From Exserohilum rostratum (lineage: Eukaryota > Ascomycota > Dothideomycetes > Pleosporales > Pleosporaceae), in contig CP111157.1 in assembly GCA_026367775.1 (NCBI GenBank), positions 806,001-870,000 on the forward strand: a stretch of 64,000 bases of DNA. The letters run 5' to 3'. The position numbers and the translations under genes are program-made. Below the pieces are notes generated by a model. That model was not told the origin of the DNA, made no database searches, and saw only the letters and a list, made by a program, of their open reading frames with translations. Positions 53,059-64,000 of this stretch are shown one piece after another (the stretch's first letter is position 1; each line of letters begins with the position of its first letter).

Positions 53059-55905
53059 GATGTCGACGGAGGAAAAACACTGTGCCTCTTGGATGGCATT
53101 GGATAGGCATTATTTATATGACATCGGCAATCGTGAGGATTTCCTTTCGGAGCACGGGTGTTTTCTGAAAACCGGTACTGGTCCTCGTCATTGTACATGC
53201 GTCGTATCGAGCCGCTATGCAAGATCGGGAAATGTACGAGGAAACGGAGAGGTCGGATGAGGTGTCTATACCGTTTTCGGGGGGTTGGGGTTGGCAAAAT
53301 CTCGGGCGAGCAAGGACGGGTTGATGGCTGGTTGAAGAATGCGGAGACCCCAGTGGGGTAGAACCTTGCTTAGCACAACAAAACCTGACCTTAAAGCCTC
53401 AACTATTCGCTCGTCGCTGCAACTTCAGTCCGCTACTATGTTGCGCTTTTCCACTGCCGAGATGTTCCCCGCGTTAAATGACTACTAGTGTACATGCCGG
53501 CATTTTAGTGCGTGTATTCCGAGGTCACTTGACCGAATGGAGCGATCCTTCCGCTTGGTTTTCCGATTTTTTTTTCCAGCCAGCGTTCTGGACACAGGAC
53601 AGTACAGTATGGTACATAGAACAACACATACTCTGTATACTATATAAAAGGTAGATGATATTCAAACATCTATATAAAAAGGCTGTTTGTGGCATGCATT
53701 TCATTCTGTCGCGTTGCAATACGCTGGTCGGCCACTGTCCCCTTGTCATGGTACCCGGAGGGTTCGTGAGAGTTGCTTGAACCAAAGAACGCCTTGTCAA
53801 TGCTGCATTGCTCGCGCTACGCAGCGCAAGCTCAGTGCCCGCATCTCTGTATGAGTAGACGAGTGTACGAGAGTATGCAGAGCTCTGAAGCAATCAGAAA
53901 GGCGACCGGTCCGGTTGTACGTACGTATTGTACTGGCCCAGGAGGCCAAGGTGCGGCAGCGATCTGCAAACACCAACGCCCAACTGGATTAGCGTGCTAT
54001 CGTTTTCTATATCTTCACAGACGGGACGAAGAGCAAGCCGATCTCAATCTCACCACGCTATGTTGAAAGTTCAGGGTCAAACGGCTCGCATGACATGGCC
54101 GCCCAAGCTGCATTCGTGGTGAGGAAGGAGATGAGTCAGACAATGTTTCTACGGACGATATGGCGGGTTGCAGCAGTGAGAGAAAGTTGCGAGCAGAGGC
54201 CAGTGCAAAGAGCGAGTAGGGACCAGGCGACAAGGACAGGTGGTGCCGGAGCAGACGGAAATATGGCAAGAGTCAATGCAGATTGTTTGCATTAGCAGCG
54301 AGGATACTAGGGAGTAGAGGCAAACCCAAAATCGAGGTCGACGTCGCGGTCAGCATGAATGTCTCTCTCAGGCGTTTGCGCTAAGCCCAAAATAGGACGT
54401 CAGGGAAGCACGCCACCTGACTAGCACGAGATGCACCATCTTCACCATCGGACGCCACGCCCACCGAGCGAGGCTTCAGCGTCGGAGCGCGCGCGGGAAT
54501 CGGAGTTGGCGCAGCAATGGCAGTCCTAGCGGCGGTGCTGGTCTTGTTCAGGTCGGGATTCAGGAGCAGGAGAGGGCATGAAGTGGATGCCCGAGTAGCA
54601 GCATGAGAATATTACGTATTTTACTGCTACACCGCCGAGAAGGAGCTCGATGCGGCCAGTCGGCCCGCGCGACTAGGAGTAAGAGAGAGGCAACGGAGGG
54701 TCATGATGGGTGGAGAATGGGTGCACAGGCAGTGTAGAGACGCAGGGGAAAAAAAAGTCAAAAAAGAAGAACAGGTCAGGAACGCCTACTGAAACCAGGC
54801 CTGTGAGGTGTCGAGACGGGTCTGGCGGTGGGTATGTAGCCGCAGCGAAACAATGACACACGAGGGTTTTTGGGCGATGGTGGACTCACCCTCTTTGGCG
54901 GCCGTGACGCGGTATGCTTGTAGAGAGTGTGCCAGATTGTAGGCATGGCACCTAATGCAGCAATATATCGACCATAATGCGCGCAGATTGGCCGGGAGCC
55001 GGGCTTGGGAGGGGCGGCGGGCAGTGGGCAGAATTATGGCGCCAGGGCGACGTGATTGGGCAGGCACAGGCGAGGGCGGCGCCGGGCGAGGGCAGTGGGC
55101 GAATGCGAGGGCGCTGGTTCCTTTGCGGAGACGTTGGGCTAGTCAGCATGCAGGCACACGCTCAGGGTCCCTCTAGTCTTGGGCCGGCCGAGGCCAGGGA
55201 TCATGGCGGCTGCACACTCGACGGCGGTGACGTGCAAGATTGGGTGTGCAGGCACAGGCAGCGAGCTGGACGGCAAAATGAAAGCAAAAGGGCCCTCAGC
55301 TCGACCTGACACGGCGACACGGCGACAGGGAGGCGGAGCAGCAGTCACAGCGACACGGCGCGCGGCGCGACACGGCAACGGAAACAGTAGCAGCGACGCA
55401 GCGATGCAAGCAAGTACTAGTAGTACTATAGTAGGCAGGCGCAGGCAGCGAGGCGCCCGGCTCTTTCTTATCGCGGCGGACGCGGCGGTCGCAGTCGCAG
55501 TCGCAGTCGCGCCTGCCCCAGATTCGCTGGCGGCGGTCCCGGCGGCAGGTACCAACGCCCAGCCGGGTCCTCCGCCCAAGGTCGCAGCGGGCGTAGCATC
55601 GTGAAGCTTCTCGTGCACTGCTCCGACTGTCGCCGCTCCATCGCAAGCCCCCTCGCCCATGCTTGGTGTCGCCTGCCCATGTGACCTGTCGCGCTCCAAA
55701 CAACCTGCCCGCTGCTGCCCACTCACCGCGTCGACAAAGCCATTTACGGGCGGCTGAAACGCCGCAAGGTGCTTCGTGCGTCGAGCGGTTGGCACACGGC
55801 CCAGAACGACACGAGCACCGCACTACCCCCTGCGCTTCCTAGTCTCGCCGTCGCCGCGCTCAGAAGCCCTTCGCGATAGACTATGTATATGCGCAGACCG
55901 CCGCC
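53059..55905. other. Long GC-rich region without a supported gene
   Basis: About 2.85 kb between two divergently oriented genes. It contains GTCGCA repeats (about 55486-55512) and many long overlapping frames on both strands caused by high GC, none with a domain. It may include the long promoter or leader of the gene at 55906. Confidence 0.5.
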
Positions 55906-57090
55906 ATGACTGCCCCAGCTTGCCCCCAGCCGCCGCCCCAGGCACACCATCCTCAACACCACGACGACGCCCACGACTCTCTGCTGCTGCTGCCTCGCCC
56001 CTCTGCTCTTGCCCACGACCCCGACCCTGACCCTTCATCATCCCATCACACCGACCCCGACCCCGAACTCCAACCCCGACTCCCGGACGCGCCATCCACC
56101 ACCATGGGAGAAAGCACCACCCTCGCCCGTCAGCTTGCAAACACCTCGGACGCCACCATGACTTCGCGCCGGCCCTCTACCCCCCGCGCCCAGACCGATC
56201 CCCAGCCCGACACGCTCGCTGCTCTCTCCTCTCGGCCCTCGAACCCATTGCCCTACATGGGCTCTCACCTTCGGTCGAGGAGCGGGTCCGGCATACCCAG
56301 TGCTCCCCCCATGGCACGAGCCCACTCGCTACCGACCGTCATGCAGCCCACGAGCAGCCTCATGCTTCCCCCGAGCCCAGTGCCGCTCACCAGACCAGCC
56401 TCGCCTCTGCGATCACCCAAACATGCCCGCAGCCCACGCGCCCTGGAGCCACGACCGCACACCATCGGAGCTCCCGAGCGCTATGGCTCCGGTATTCGGC
56501 CAGTTTCCATGGGCTCCTTTGACGGTGCCCCCCGTGTGTGCGACATATCCGAGGATGCGGAGCTAGAGCTCACCCCCCGAGTCGGTACTGCCCTGTCCAA
56601 CCTGTACAGTAGCAGCAGTGGCTCGCTCTCGAGGCGGCGACGACCAACCTCGCCTCTTCACCACGTCTCGATCCCATTCGGTGCACCGCCTACTAGCAAC
56701 CCTTCGACCAGCACACCCACCTCGGCAGCCTCTTCGCCTCTGTTTGCCCCAGCCAGGTTTAACGAAAACTATCCTGCCTCGCTTGCATCTTCGTCTGTGC
56801 CCTCTACGCCCACGTCGATGCGTTCTCGTAGCCCGTCCATCTCGTCTCTCGAAACCATCGAAGACAGCCCGGATGCAGAGGAAGAAGCAATAGAGGCCGA
56901 CCGCATCGCCAGACTCAAGGCTGCAGCCGATCGTGAGGATGGCGGCGAGGCAAGGAGGTCTAGCTTGGACGCCCCCGAAGGGCGTGGGCGCAGCATGAAC
57001 TTTGGCAAGCGAGACTCCAGAAAGAGGTGGAGTGTCTGCGGAGCCGAGCGACGAGGAGACTTGGACCTGGAGACTATTTGGGAGGACTGA
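55906..57090 (+). CDS. Disordered Pro/Ser/Arg-rich protein with conserved tail, 394 aa
   Basis: Single exon. The protein is almost entirely low complexity (H, D, P, S, R), with many SP and RS dipeptides that could be phosphorylated. Two stretches look conserved rather than random: SPSISSLETIEDSPDAEEE with a following helix (AIEADRIARLKAAAD), and the C-terminus KRWSVCGAERRGDLDLETIW. I recognise no domain; fungal homologues would be annotated as basic proline-rich proteins. The start is uncertain because several in-frame Met follow (for example at MTSRRPSTPRA). Confidence 0.6.
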   Translation: MTAPACPQPPPQAHHPQHHDDAHDSLLLLPRPSALAHDPDPDPSSSHHTDPDPELQPRLPDAPSTTMGESTTLARQLANTSDATMTSRRPSTPRAQTDPQPDTLAALSSRPSNPLPYMGSHLRSRSGSGIPSAPPMARAHSLPTVMQPTSSLMLPPSPVPLTRPASPLRSPKHARSPRALEPRPHTIGAPERYGSGIRPVSMGSFDGAPRVCDISEDAELELTPRVGTALSNLYSSSSGSLSRRRRPTSPLHHVSIPFGAPPTSNPSTSTPTSAASSPLFAPARFNENYPASLASSSVPSTPTSMRSRSPSISSLETIEDSPDAEEEAIEADRIARLKAAADREDGGEARRSSLDAPEGRGRSMNFGKRDSRKRWSVCGAERRGDLDLETIWED

Positions 57091-57760
57091 TCATCACAAC
57101 AGCATATCAACAGGGGTTCGGTGGCGTTATTACGAGCGTCCTTTTTATTGCATTTTCAAAGCACTCATTTACCAGCGGGTGGAGTTTTGGAGTTTTTTGA
57201 CCGAGGCCTCTTCCAGACAAGGCCCGACGGATCTGCGTTTTTTTCTCTTCTTGTTTGCTTTTGACATTATGATCGTCCAACGTCCCACGAGGCTCGTTTC
57301 AATCAGCGGAATAGAGCTGTGAAGTGGGTCTCACATATGTAGTATGATACGTTTTCACGATACGAGACAGGACAGCCGTCATCAGATGATACCCTCCTTG
57401 GCAGGAGCGCTGGTTACACTTGGTAGCAATTCAACTAGTTAGTCAAATCATTCTACATGCATGACTCCTTGGCAATGCAACCAGAAACACTGGCGTTTGC
57501 AAAAAATGTCCAAGTGCCCGGTTGACATTTTTGACGTGCTACTTCCCTTTTGGGAAGCTCCAACAGTCGGCCAATGACATCACATGTCGTCGAGCTGCTC
57601 TAGTGGGGTCCCAAGCATACGCGACTGCCCCTCGAGTACCCATCAGACACTCAACTGAAAAGTCTGAGTGCTGACATATCAACCAGATTCCATATATTCT
57701 CTCCCTCATCCAGGCTGATACTTACCCATCTCCATCTACACACTCATCATAGCCGCCAAG
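57091..57760. other. Intergenic region, no gene seen
   Basis: 3' region of the disordered protein gene and 5' region of the oxidoreductase. Nothing recognised. Confidence 0.5.
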
Positions 57761-58759
57761 ATGATCAACTTTGCAATCATTGGAACCAACTGGATCACCC
57801 ACTCGTTTGTCGAGGCCGCCCACGCAACGGGCAAGTACACCCTCACAGCCGTCTACTCTCGGAAAGAAGAAACGGCCAAGGAATTTGCATCCAAGTACAC
57901 CAGCAACCAAATCACCACCTTTACCGACCTCAACACCCTCGCCAACAGTGACAAGATCGACACAATCTACATTGCCAGTCCCAACATCCTGCACTATGAA
58001 CAAGCCAAGCTGTTTCTCAGCGCAGGCAAAAACGTCATCCTCGAGAAACCCAGCTGCAGCACCGTTAGCGAACTCGACGAACTCTTTGCCATTGCAAAAG
58101 AAAAAAATGTTATCCTTGTCGAGGCGTTCCGCCACATTCAAGAAGCAAATTTCAAGCTGTTGAAGCAGAAGATCGCAGACCTGGGGCCCCTGTACGGCGC
58201 CTCGATCAATTTTGCCCAGTACAGCAGCCGCTACGACAAGGTGCTGCAGGGCGAGGTGCCGAACATCTTCAACCTCGAAATGGGCGGCGGTGCACTAGTC
58301 GATCTTGGCGTCTACTGCGTCGCTGCTGCTGTTGACCTTTTCGGTGCTCCCGTCGACTCACAGTATTGGCCCGTTAAGATTGCCACGGGTGCTGATGGTG
58401 GTGGCCGCTTGATCCTGACATACCCTACTTTTACCGTGCATCTGTGTCACTCCAAGGTCTACAACTCGGATGCGCCGTCTGAAATTTATGGAGAAAAGGG
58501 TACGCTTATTGTACCGACAATTACGGATATCAACAAGGTTACCCTGTGGGACCCTAGGAAGAAGACGAGGGAAGATGTACCCGGTGTGAAGACGCCTGAG
58601 AAACTCAACTTGATTGAAGAGGCGAGGGAGTTTGCGAGATGCATCGAAGAGAAGGACACGGCGGCTTTGGCGAGACTGGAGAAGCACTCTAGAGATACAC
58701 TCGCTATCATGCAAAAGGTCAGGCACGACAATGGGCTTGTGTTCCCTGGAGGCAAATAA
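57761..58759 (+). CDS. Gfo/Idh/MocA-family oxidoreductase, 332 aa
   Basis: Single exon, start MINFAIIGTNWITHSFVEAA (Rossmann fold with GTN replacing the usual GxG). It has VYSRKEETAKEFA and TIYIASPNILHYEQAKLFL, the family motif VILEKPS with the catalytic-type Lys, and the second-domain pattern GGGALVDLGVYCV. The C-terminal beta-sheet domain includes IYGEKGTLIVP. Length (332) is usual for the family. It should use NAD(P) to oxidise or reduce a sugar, inositol or similar polyol; cytosolic. Substrate unknown. Confidence 0.9.
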   Translation: MINFAIIGTNWITHSFVEAAHATGKYTLTAVYSRKEETAKEFASKYTSNQITTFTDLNTLANSDKIDTIYIASPNILHYEQAKLFLSAGKNVILEKPSCSTVSELDELFAIAKEKNVILVEAFRHIQEANFKLLKQKIADLGPLYGASINFAQYSSRYDKVLQGEVPNIFNLEMGGGALVDLGVYCVAAAVDLFGAPVDSQYWPVKIATGADGGGRLILTYPTFTVHLCHSKVYNSDAPSEIYGEKGTLIVPTITDINKVTLWDPRKKTREDVPGVKTPEKLNLIEEAREFARCIEEKDTAALARLEKHSRDTLAIMQKVRHDNGLVFPGGK

Positions 58760-59350
58760 AGAAATGTTGGCGCAGATGTTACATAGCACAACAACGGGTT
58801 CTCGTTCGTGGTGGCGGGAACACCAAGGAAATTTTACCTTTGATTGCTTTCTTCTTATGCATACCCTGCATGCATACTTATACATACTTATACAACTCTC
58901 TCTCTGTTCTCTCACCGCAACATCTTGGCTCCCAGAGATTTCAAATCACGACACAAAGGAAACCTTTTTGTTTTTAATGTTTGGTCAGGAAATTGGTGGG
59001 TATATTGATAACTCGGCTTAAAATGTGGAGAAGAGTTGAATAATCATGACTTCATTTCCCACCCCCCCCTCTCTCTCTCTCTTCAGCCCCTTCAGCCACA
59101 CATTGGACCCCTTCTGGTGGCCCCCCAAAAAACCGGATTCAGCAGCCTCACTAAAAAAAGAAGGTCTCGCCTCGGTTTTCCTCTTCCTACTTCCGCGGAC
59201 GGGCTGGCGATCACCCAGTTCCTCGGGTTCTAGGCCACCACCACTACCACCCCAGCACAGCACAACATCTCGGCATCTTCCATGCTGCATCTTTCCTTTT
59301 TCCCCTTTCTCTGCCTTTGTGTGTGCTTGTGCGTGTGCGCGCGTGTGTGA

Positions 59351-59384
<34 letters not shown>

Positions 59385-59674
59385 GTCTCCACGCCGAGTA
59401 TCCCATTCATTTATCCATCCAAATTCCAAAAATAAAAAATAAAGAATAAAAAAGTTCATCTTTGTCCGTCGTCATCGGAGATCAAAGACGAAATAGAAGT
59501 AGAAGAAGAGTCATAAAATAAGAAAAAAGTAAAGAATAGAAAAGAGTCAAAAACTCTGTGTAGTATGGCAGCTACTGGTATAATCGCCATCGAGTAATTT
59601 GTTCGTCAACCCCCCTGAAGAATGGATTTGTAATCAGAATACAACGGTCTTGCCTTTGTTTGGTCGGTTTTCTT
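58760..59674. other. Intergenic region with CT repeats; possible 3' part of a minus-strand transcript
   Basis: CT runs lie at 59069-59083 and about 59350-59373. On the minus strand a second short frame (59590-59456, 44 codons, begins MAIIPVAAILHRV) follows the ORF at 59758. No domain-bearing gene. Confidence 0.4.
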
Positions 59675-59758
59675 TTATGACGAAGGGATTGGTGGCAGAG
59701 GACGGGTTGGTGGGGGGCCAGGGCAGGGAGGAAGAACAGTCCATGTGCGAGGAGCCAT
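59675..59758 (-). CDS. Putative short ORF of 27 aa after a long AUG-free leader
   Basis: The first ATG after a TATA-like element on the minus strand opens a 27-codon frame rich in proline (MAPRTWTVLPPCPGPPPT, then RPLPPIPSS). Its context (CATCATCACAATGG) is strong. No donor site or known domain; it could be a micropeptide, a regulatory upstream ORF or part of a noncoding RNA gene. Confidence 0.35.
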   Translation of the reverse strand: MAPRTWTVLPPCPGPPPTRPLPPIPSS

Positions 59759-60262
59759 TGTGATGATGGTGATGTGTATGTGTGTGAGTGAGGTATTTGT
59801 TGATTGGCTGGGAGGTTGGACGGTAGATTTAATAGTGTCTTTCGGCTATTGGAGGCCTTGATCGTCGTTGCCTTGGTGGGTGGGATGTGATGCGCGCTAG
59901 AGCAGCTTTGAGCTTGGCTTCGGATGGTAGTTGGTGACTACTTGGAGTAGTGCTTGGGGCGATCGAGGACTCTGGTGGTGTATGTGTAGGTTGATGTGTT
60001 GGTTGCTGAAGTCGAAAAACAAGACTTTGAGAGACTTGTTTTATATATCGTCTTTTCTGAAAGTGTAGCGGAGCTGAAGGCTGAGGAGTGGATAAAGGTA
60101 GATAGATGTAGAGAGAGATAGGCTGGCTGTGGGTTGTAGAGTAGTGTAAAGTACTCTTGTATCGTGATGTGATGATGTTTAATGTAGAAACGCGGGCTGT
60201 TGATGCTTCAAGTATTGTGTCGAGACAATTGCTGATGCGGAACCGGGCCACCCCTATATAAA
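59759..60262 (-). promoter_or_regulatory. Candidate TATA element and AUG-free leader
   Basis: The minus strand from about 60240 to 59759 has no ATG in about 480 bases, although about seven would be expected by chance. It is C/T/A-rich and follows a TATATA run at about 60254-60262. This is the signature of a long fungal 5' leader. Transcription is inferred. Confidence 0.4.
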
Positions 60263-63200
60263 AAAGCAAGAGGCGAGCTTGCTGCTGCAAGGCAGAGACA
60301 CCCCCGGCCCCTGAAACCCATCCTTTGTGACTTTGACAACCTGCACGTAACTCAGGGTAAGCCCGCACCTCAAACGAACAGGCGTAAAAGGAAAACCATT
60401 CCCAGCAGAGACTCTCAACTGCAAGGTACACTAGGGAATCCGCGACCCACATCGATCCACGCATGGCTTACTGGGGCATGATCGACATCTAAGCCGCCTT
60501 TGTGCGGTTCTATTTTCTTTTGGCAGGACACTAACGACGAGGGGGGAGGGAGGCCAAGCACGTCAATGCCCCACCCCTGTCCTAGCGTGAAGCTGATCTT
60601 AGCCAAGAAAAAGCAAAAGTGAAAGGCTCCCCCAGGACGGTAGGCTGTTGGGCTGCTGGCAGTCTGCATCCGCAGTCGCCAAAAGATAGGCGTTTATCTC
60701 TAAGCGAGCCCTAAATTGGGATTCTGGACAGTCTGGATTCGGTACTCGGGGGTTACAGGGCAAAAAGCCGTGCGATAGTGGCGATAGTCAGGGCGGATAG
60801 GTAGGAAGCTGTGTTGAATGTTGGCAGTATGGGGTCGTCTCTTACTCAGCAGAAAAGGCCATCTTTCAGTGTCGTGAGTGGATCCATCTCGTTGGGGGTG
60901 TGACGAAATGGTGGGAAAAGATTTTGCCATACTACGTATAGTAGTAATCATGATCATCTGAGAAACAGGTGATGTGGGCGTTGGATGCATGGGGCCAGCT
61001 TCAGCCCTCCCTGCAGTGAATATTCCTTTGCACAACGTGTTCACCACATGCCCCCCTACAGCGCCACAACCGTCTGTTCCTCCAAGGCCTAAGCCACAGG
61101 CAGTGCCACTGGTTTCGTGGCAGTGTCGTACGATCAACGAAGCTAATGCATTGTGTCGTCTCAGCTTATGATCGCGAACTGGAAAGTTGTGCATTTCCCA
61201 CGTAGACGGTCCCTGCGTGTCATGCCATGCCTTGCACCATGATGGCAATCCCACGATCCCCCTCATCGCTTAAGCGGGTGGTGTCGATCTCCCTGCACGG
61301 GATGCTAAGCGAGTATATCCCCGGGGCCGATCGTCGATGCCAAGGTAAGTTCGTGATGTAGCAGGTTAGCGACATTGCACTGGTGGATGCAAGCAGGCGT
61401 CCGCTAATTCACGTGCCTCTTCGCATAACTGCCTTTCGCGAGCAGCTGCGAACTGCCCTAGCCGCGGAGCAGTGTGGCCTCAAAGACAAAGTAGTGGACC
61501 TTTGTGCATGTGGTTATTAACCAAAGTTCTTGGAAATAGGCTGAAGGGAATATACAATGCTGTTAGTCTTTGGTCAAGCCGATGGTGTACCAAGACTTTG
61601 GACGTATGAGATAAGCTAGCTTGCGGTACAACGGTCCTGTCACCAATTATGTGACTCATCCTGGCGACTAGGGAAGGACCGTCGACCGCGGATCTGGATG
61701 TTTTACAGCTGACGTGCCGAGCGGGCCTGGTCCAGCTTGGTGACAAGATACCCACGTGCACAGACCATACGGGTATCGCTTACCCCTACCTGTGTGGCTG
61801 ATAGACTGGCTTTGTTTCGAGGTACGATGGCCCGGACCTGTGGGGTACTCTTCGGCCTCCCCGGTGGCTGATCTCATGTCGGGACGAGCTGACGGCTGTG
61901 GGGTTGTGACAGCGCGGGCTCCGCGGGCCCGACAGACTTTGACATGAAGGCTGCCTCGATGCCCTCTAGGGCTGACGTCCCTACCTTCACACTGCTAAGG
62001 AGAAAGAATCTGGATTTCATGCGTCCCGTCATGGATTCGGCATCGAACACCGTACCGAATTGGGATATGGGAATATCTTCCGTTTCCCCTCTGCGCTATG
62101 ACGTTCCGTATCCCGCCGCGGCGGTGCATCGTGATCCCATGGTTTTCCATAAGCAGAATCTTTGGGTAGCGCCAAAAACCTGCTCACGAATTTGGCTAAT
62201 ATTCTTGATCTTCATATTTTGAGGTGATCTTTTTGATTGCTTGGAGCAGGAAGTAATTGGGAACTGACGGTGCTGGAGACTGTATACCGGAACAACTAGT
62301 TCACCGCTGTGTGTGTGGCAATCATAGATGATCAAGCCGTTGGACCATCAGCTGTTCACTAGGTGTTTGCGCTAACACGTTGATACATCGACTAACCCAG
62401 ATTATGTCAGCCCTTCTAACCGGTTAAGTATGGAACTGATCAGAGATACTAACGCACAAAGTTCAAGTCGGAGCCGGACCGACAGTACCGGTACCAAGGT
62501 TCAGGCATTCGGGCTGTCCAATATACACGCCTCAAAGAAACCTTCGTTGCTTTGGCATCAGGTCTGGCTATGATTCGAGGCTGAATTGTGGCAATGATCC
62601 AAATGCTAAATCCTGAAGCAAGGCAAACCAGTAGTGCGGTGCGACATGCATGGAGGGGTGCGGTAACTCACAACCCCTGCATATCGTTGAAGTTTCAACG
62701 TCTCTCCAGGAGAATGGTTCCAGCTAAAATCTCGAGGCCAAGCAAAGCCTACTTTTGGTGATTACCCTTTTGAAGCTAACCCATAGACGGTTTGTTTCGA
62801 AACTCGTCTCACCACACACCAGCGTTTACCCAAATGCAGCGGGTATTGCGAGGCACGAGGTGGCCTAGATCGATCGTGGTAGGCTCGCTTACATTTGACT
62901 GTGATCGTTAATCATGAAGCTGTGCTATCAATATCGATCCGTACCTCAGGAGATCTGTTAGCGTCGAGGGATTCCCACCTCTACTGACAGCCTCCTTTTG
63001 CAACAAGCTTTTTTGCGTGATCAGACTCGCTTCTGCTAGAGAGCCTAGTTTGACGGAAGCTGGCTTCCTATCAGCCGCTCATCATCGCTTACTTTTAACA
63101 ACCCACTTGATCTCGCATTAGATGGAACCGATATACCCTCAATAGGCCACGATGTGCCAAGCAGCCTATGGGAGTGGCCAAGAGATTGAAATTGAGCGGT

Positions 63201-64000
63201 GAGGGCCATGAACAACGCAATGGGATGAAGATTGTGTCCTGCAATAGACAACTCCAATCATCGCCTTTGTGTTAAAGTTGCTGATAAACCTAATATAACT
63301 GGAGCCTGGTTATCTCTGCCCCTAGAGATTAGCTCTGCAATGAGGGGATGGGCCACTCAAGACCATTTCCTCAAACGTTGTGGGGGAGTGGACTTGATGA
63401 TTGATAAGCAGCACAAAACGTTGCAGCCATAGCGGCACAATTCCGCATGATGATCACATGCGGTGTAAAACGCTGGAGGTGCTAGTTCAGTGCATGCAGA
63501 GGGTAGGCAAGCTTACTGAAATTAGATGTGCACATTCGGCACACAAGACATTATTTCCATCGGTACCTATATCCGCAAGCACGGACACCAAAGCCTTCAC
63601 CTTGCTAGAACGGGCATAGCAAAGCCATGGTACCCAAATGGTATGTGCCGTGACTGTTCTTTAGTGGCAGGCCTCGGAAGTGGCTGCTCTGCCATGGCCG
63701 CGTCATCATCGTGACAGCGGGCGGCAATTTCGACAAGCGTGAAATGATCATGCAAAGCAAGAATTAAGATCCGGTCTATAGATCGTTACCTGCATCAGTT
63801 AACAAAGCCGCGCCTTTGACAAAACTTCAGGAGACGGAACTGACTCGGCACATATGTCCACCCATGAAATGCTTTTTGTACTTAAAATAAAAAGATATTC
63901 ACGAAGATCTCGTACATTTATGAATCGCACCTTCGCTTCCGCAAAAGATGCATATTATCCATGCTGCGAGCTGGTTTGGAGAGAGGGATAACGGTCTTCC
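60263..64000. other. Gene-poor tail of the window
   Basis: No open frame here has a domain or sustained coding pattern, and I see no tRNA-like fold or transposon ends. It may be intergenic space or decayed sequence, or hold a gene beyond my recognition. Confidence 0.45.

Noticed and set aside
55139..55823. Long overlapping frames on both strands
   Set aside because: High GC lengthens frames in all phases; Ala/Arg/Gly-rich translations without domains.
59829..60464. 211-codon minus-strand frame
   Set aside because: It has no ATG in its last 140 codons and covers the AUG-free stretch that is better read as a 5' leader.
60590..60625. Possible U2 snRNA start (minus strand TTGGCTAAGATCA)
   Set aside because: Only a 13-base match; the following branch-site recognition segment (GTAGTA) and Sm site of U2 are absent.

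Overview
The window is nuclear DNA of a filamentous ascomycete. The genes are spaced like those of a Dothideomycete, most likely Pleosporales. They are interrupted by short introns of about 46-88 nt with GT..AG ends and CTAAC/CTGAC-type branch sites. The content is typical of such fungi: a Zn2Cys6 regulator, a large MFS permease, secreted glycosidases, an NB-ARC/TPR STAND protein and fungal-type ankyrin repeats. No bacterial-style operons are present. Most gene models below are spliced by eye; exon limits are given where both splice sites and the reading frame agree.

Layout. 0.5-2.4 kb: an F-box-like hypothetical gene followed by coding traces in shifting frames. 2.5-9.3 kb: metabolic and housekeeping genes (ABM-domain monooxygenase, SAM methyltransferase, glutathione transferase, NAD-dependent lactate dehydrogenase, Slx8-like RING ligase). 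9.8-13.3 kb: mitochondrial DNA polymerase gamma. 14.3-18.4 kb: an NLR-type protein (NB-ARC, TPR, a C-terminal Cys/His module and membrane helices). 20.6-23.3 kb: a small mitochondrial protein and a tandem pair of small secreted cysteine-rich proteins (effector-like). 24.5-31.6 kb: ceramide synthase, Vps38/UVRAG-like, mitoribosomal mL67/Mhr1 and a GFA-fold protein. 32.9-38.7 kb: GMC oxidoreductase, a large secreted cysteine-containing protein and a class II aldolase/adducin-type protein. 38.7-40.3 kb: a 1.64-kb element with 118-bp terminal inverted repeats and TA target duplication; it carries an ankyrin gene whose first residues look like the start of a STAND receptor. 40.8-53.1 kb: MFS permease and divergent Zn2Cys6 regulator, GH76 mannanase, DUF1993 protein, peroxisomal-type 2-hydroxyacid oxidase and a secreted GH1 protein. 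55.9-58.8 kb: a low-complexity protein with a conserved tail and a Gfo/Idh/MocA oxidoreductase. 59.4-60.3 kb: what looks like a long AUG-free leader feeding very short reading frames. 60.3-64 kb: no gene that I can support.

How the genes work together. Several products concern mitochondria (Mip1 replicates mtDNA; Mhr1/mL67 acts in mtDNA recombination in yeast and in the mitoribosome; the 89-residue protein has a presequence-like N-terminus), but they are dispersed and I see no sign of co-regulation. The MFS permease and Zn2Cys6 factor share a promoter region and are the best candidate for a functional pair. The accessory signals of most interest are the effector-like tandem pair, the NLR with its membrane-ending C-terminus, and the inverted-repeat element carrying a shortened STAND/ankyrin gene.
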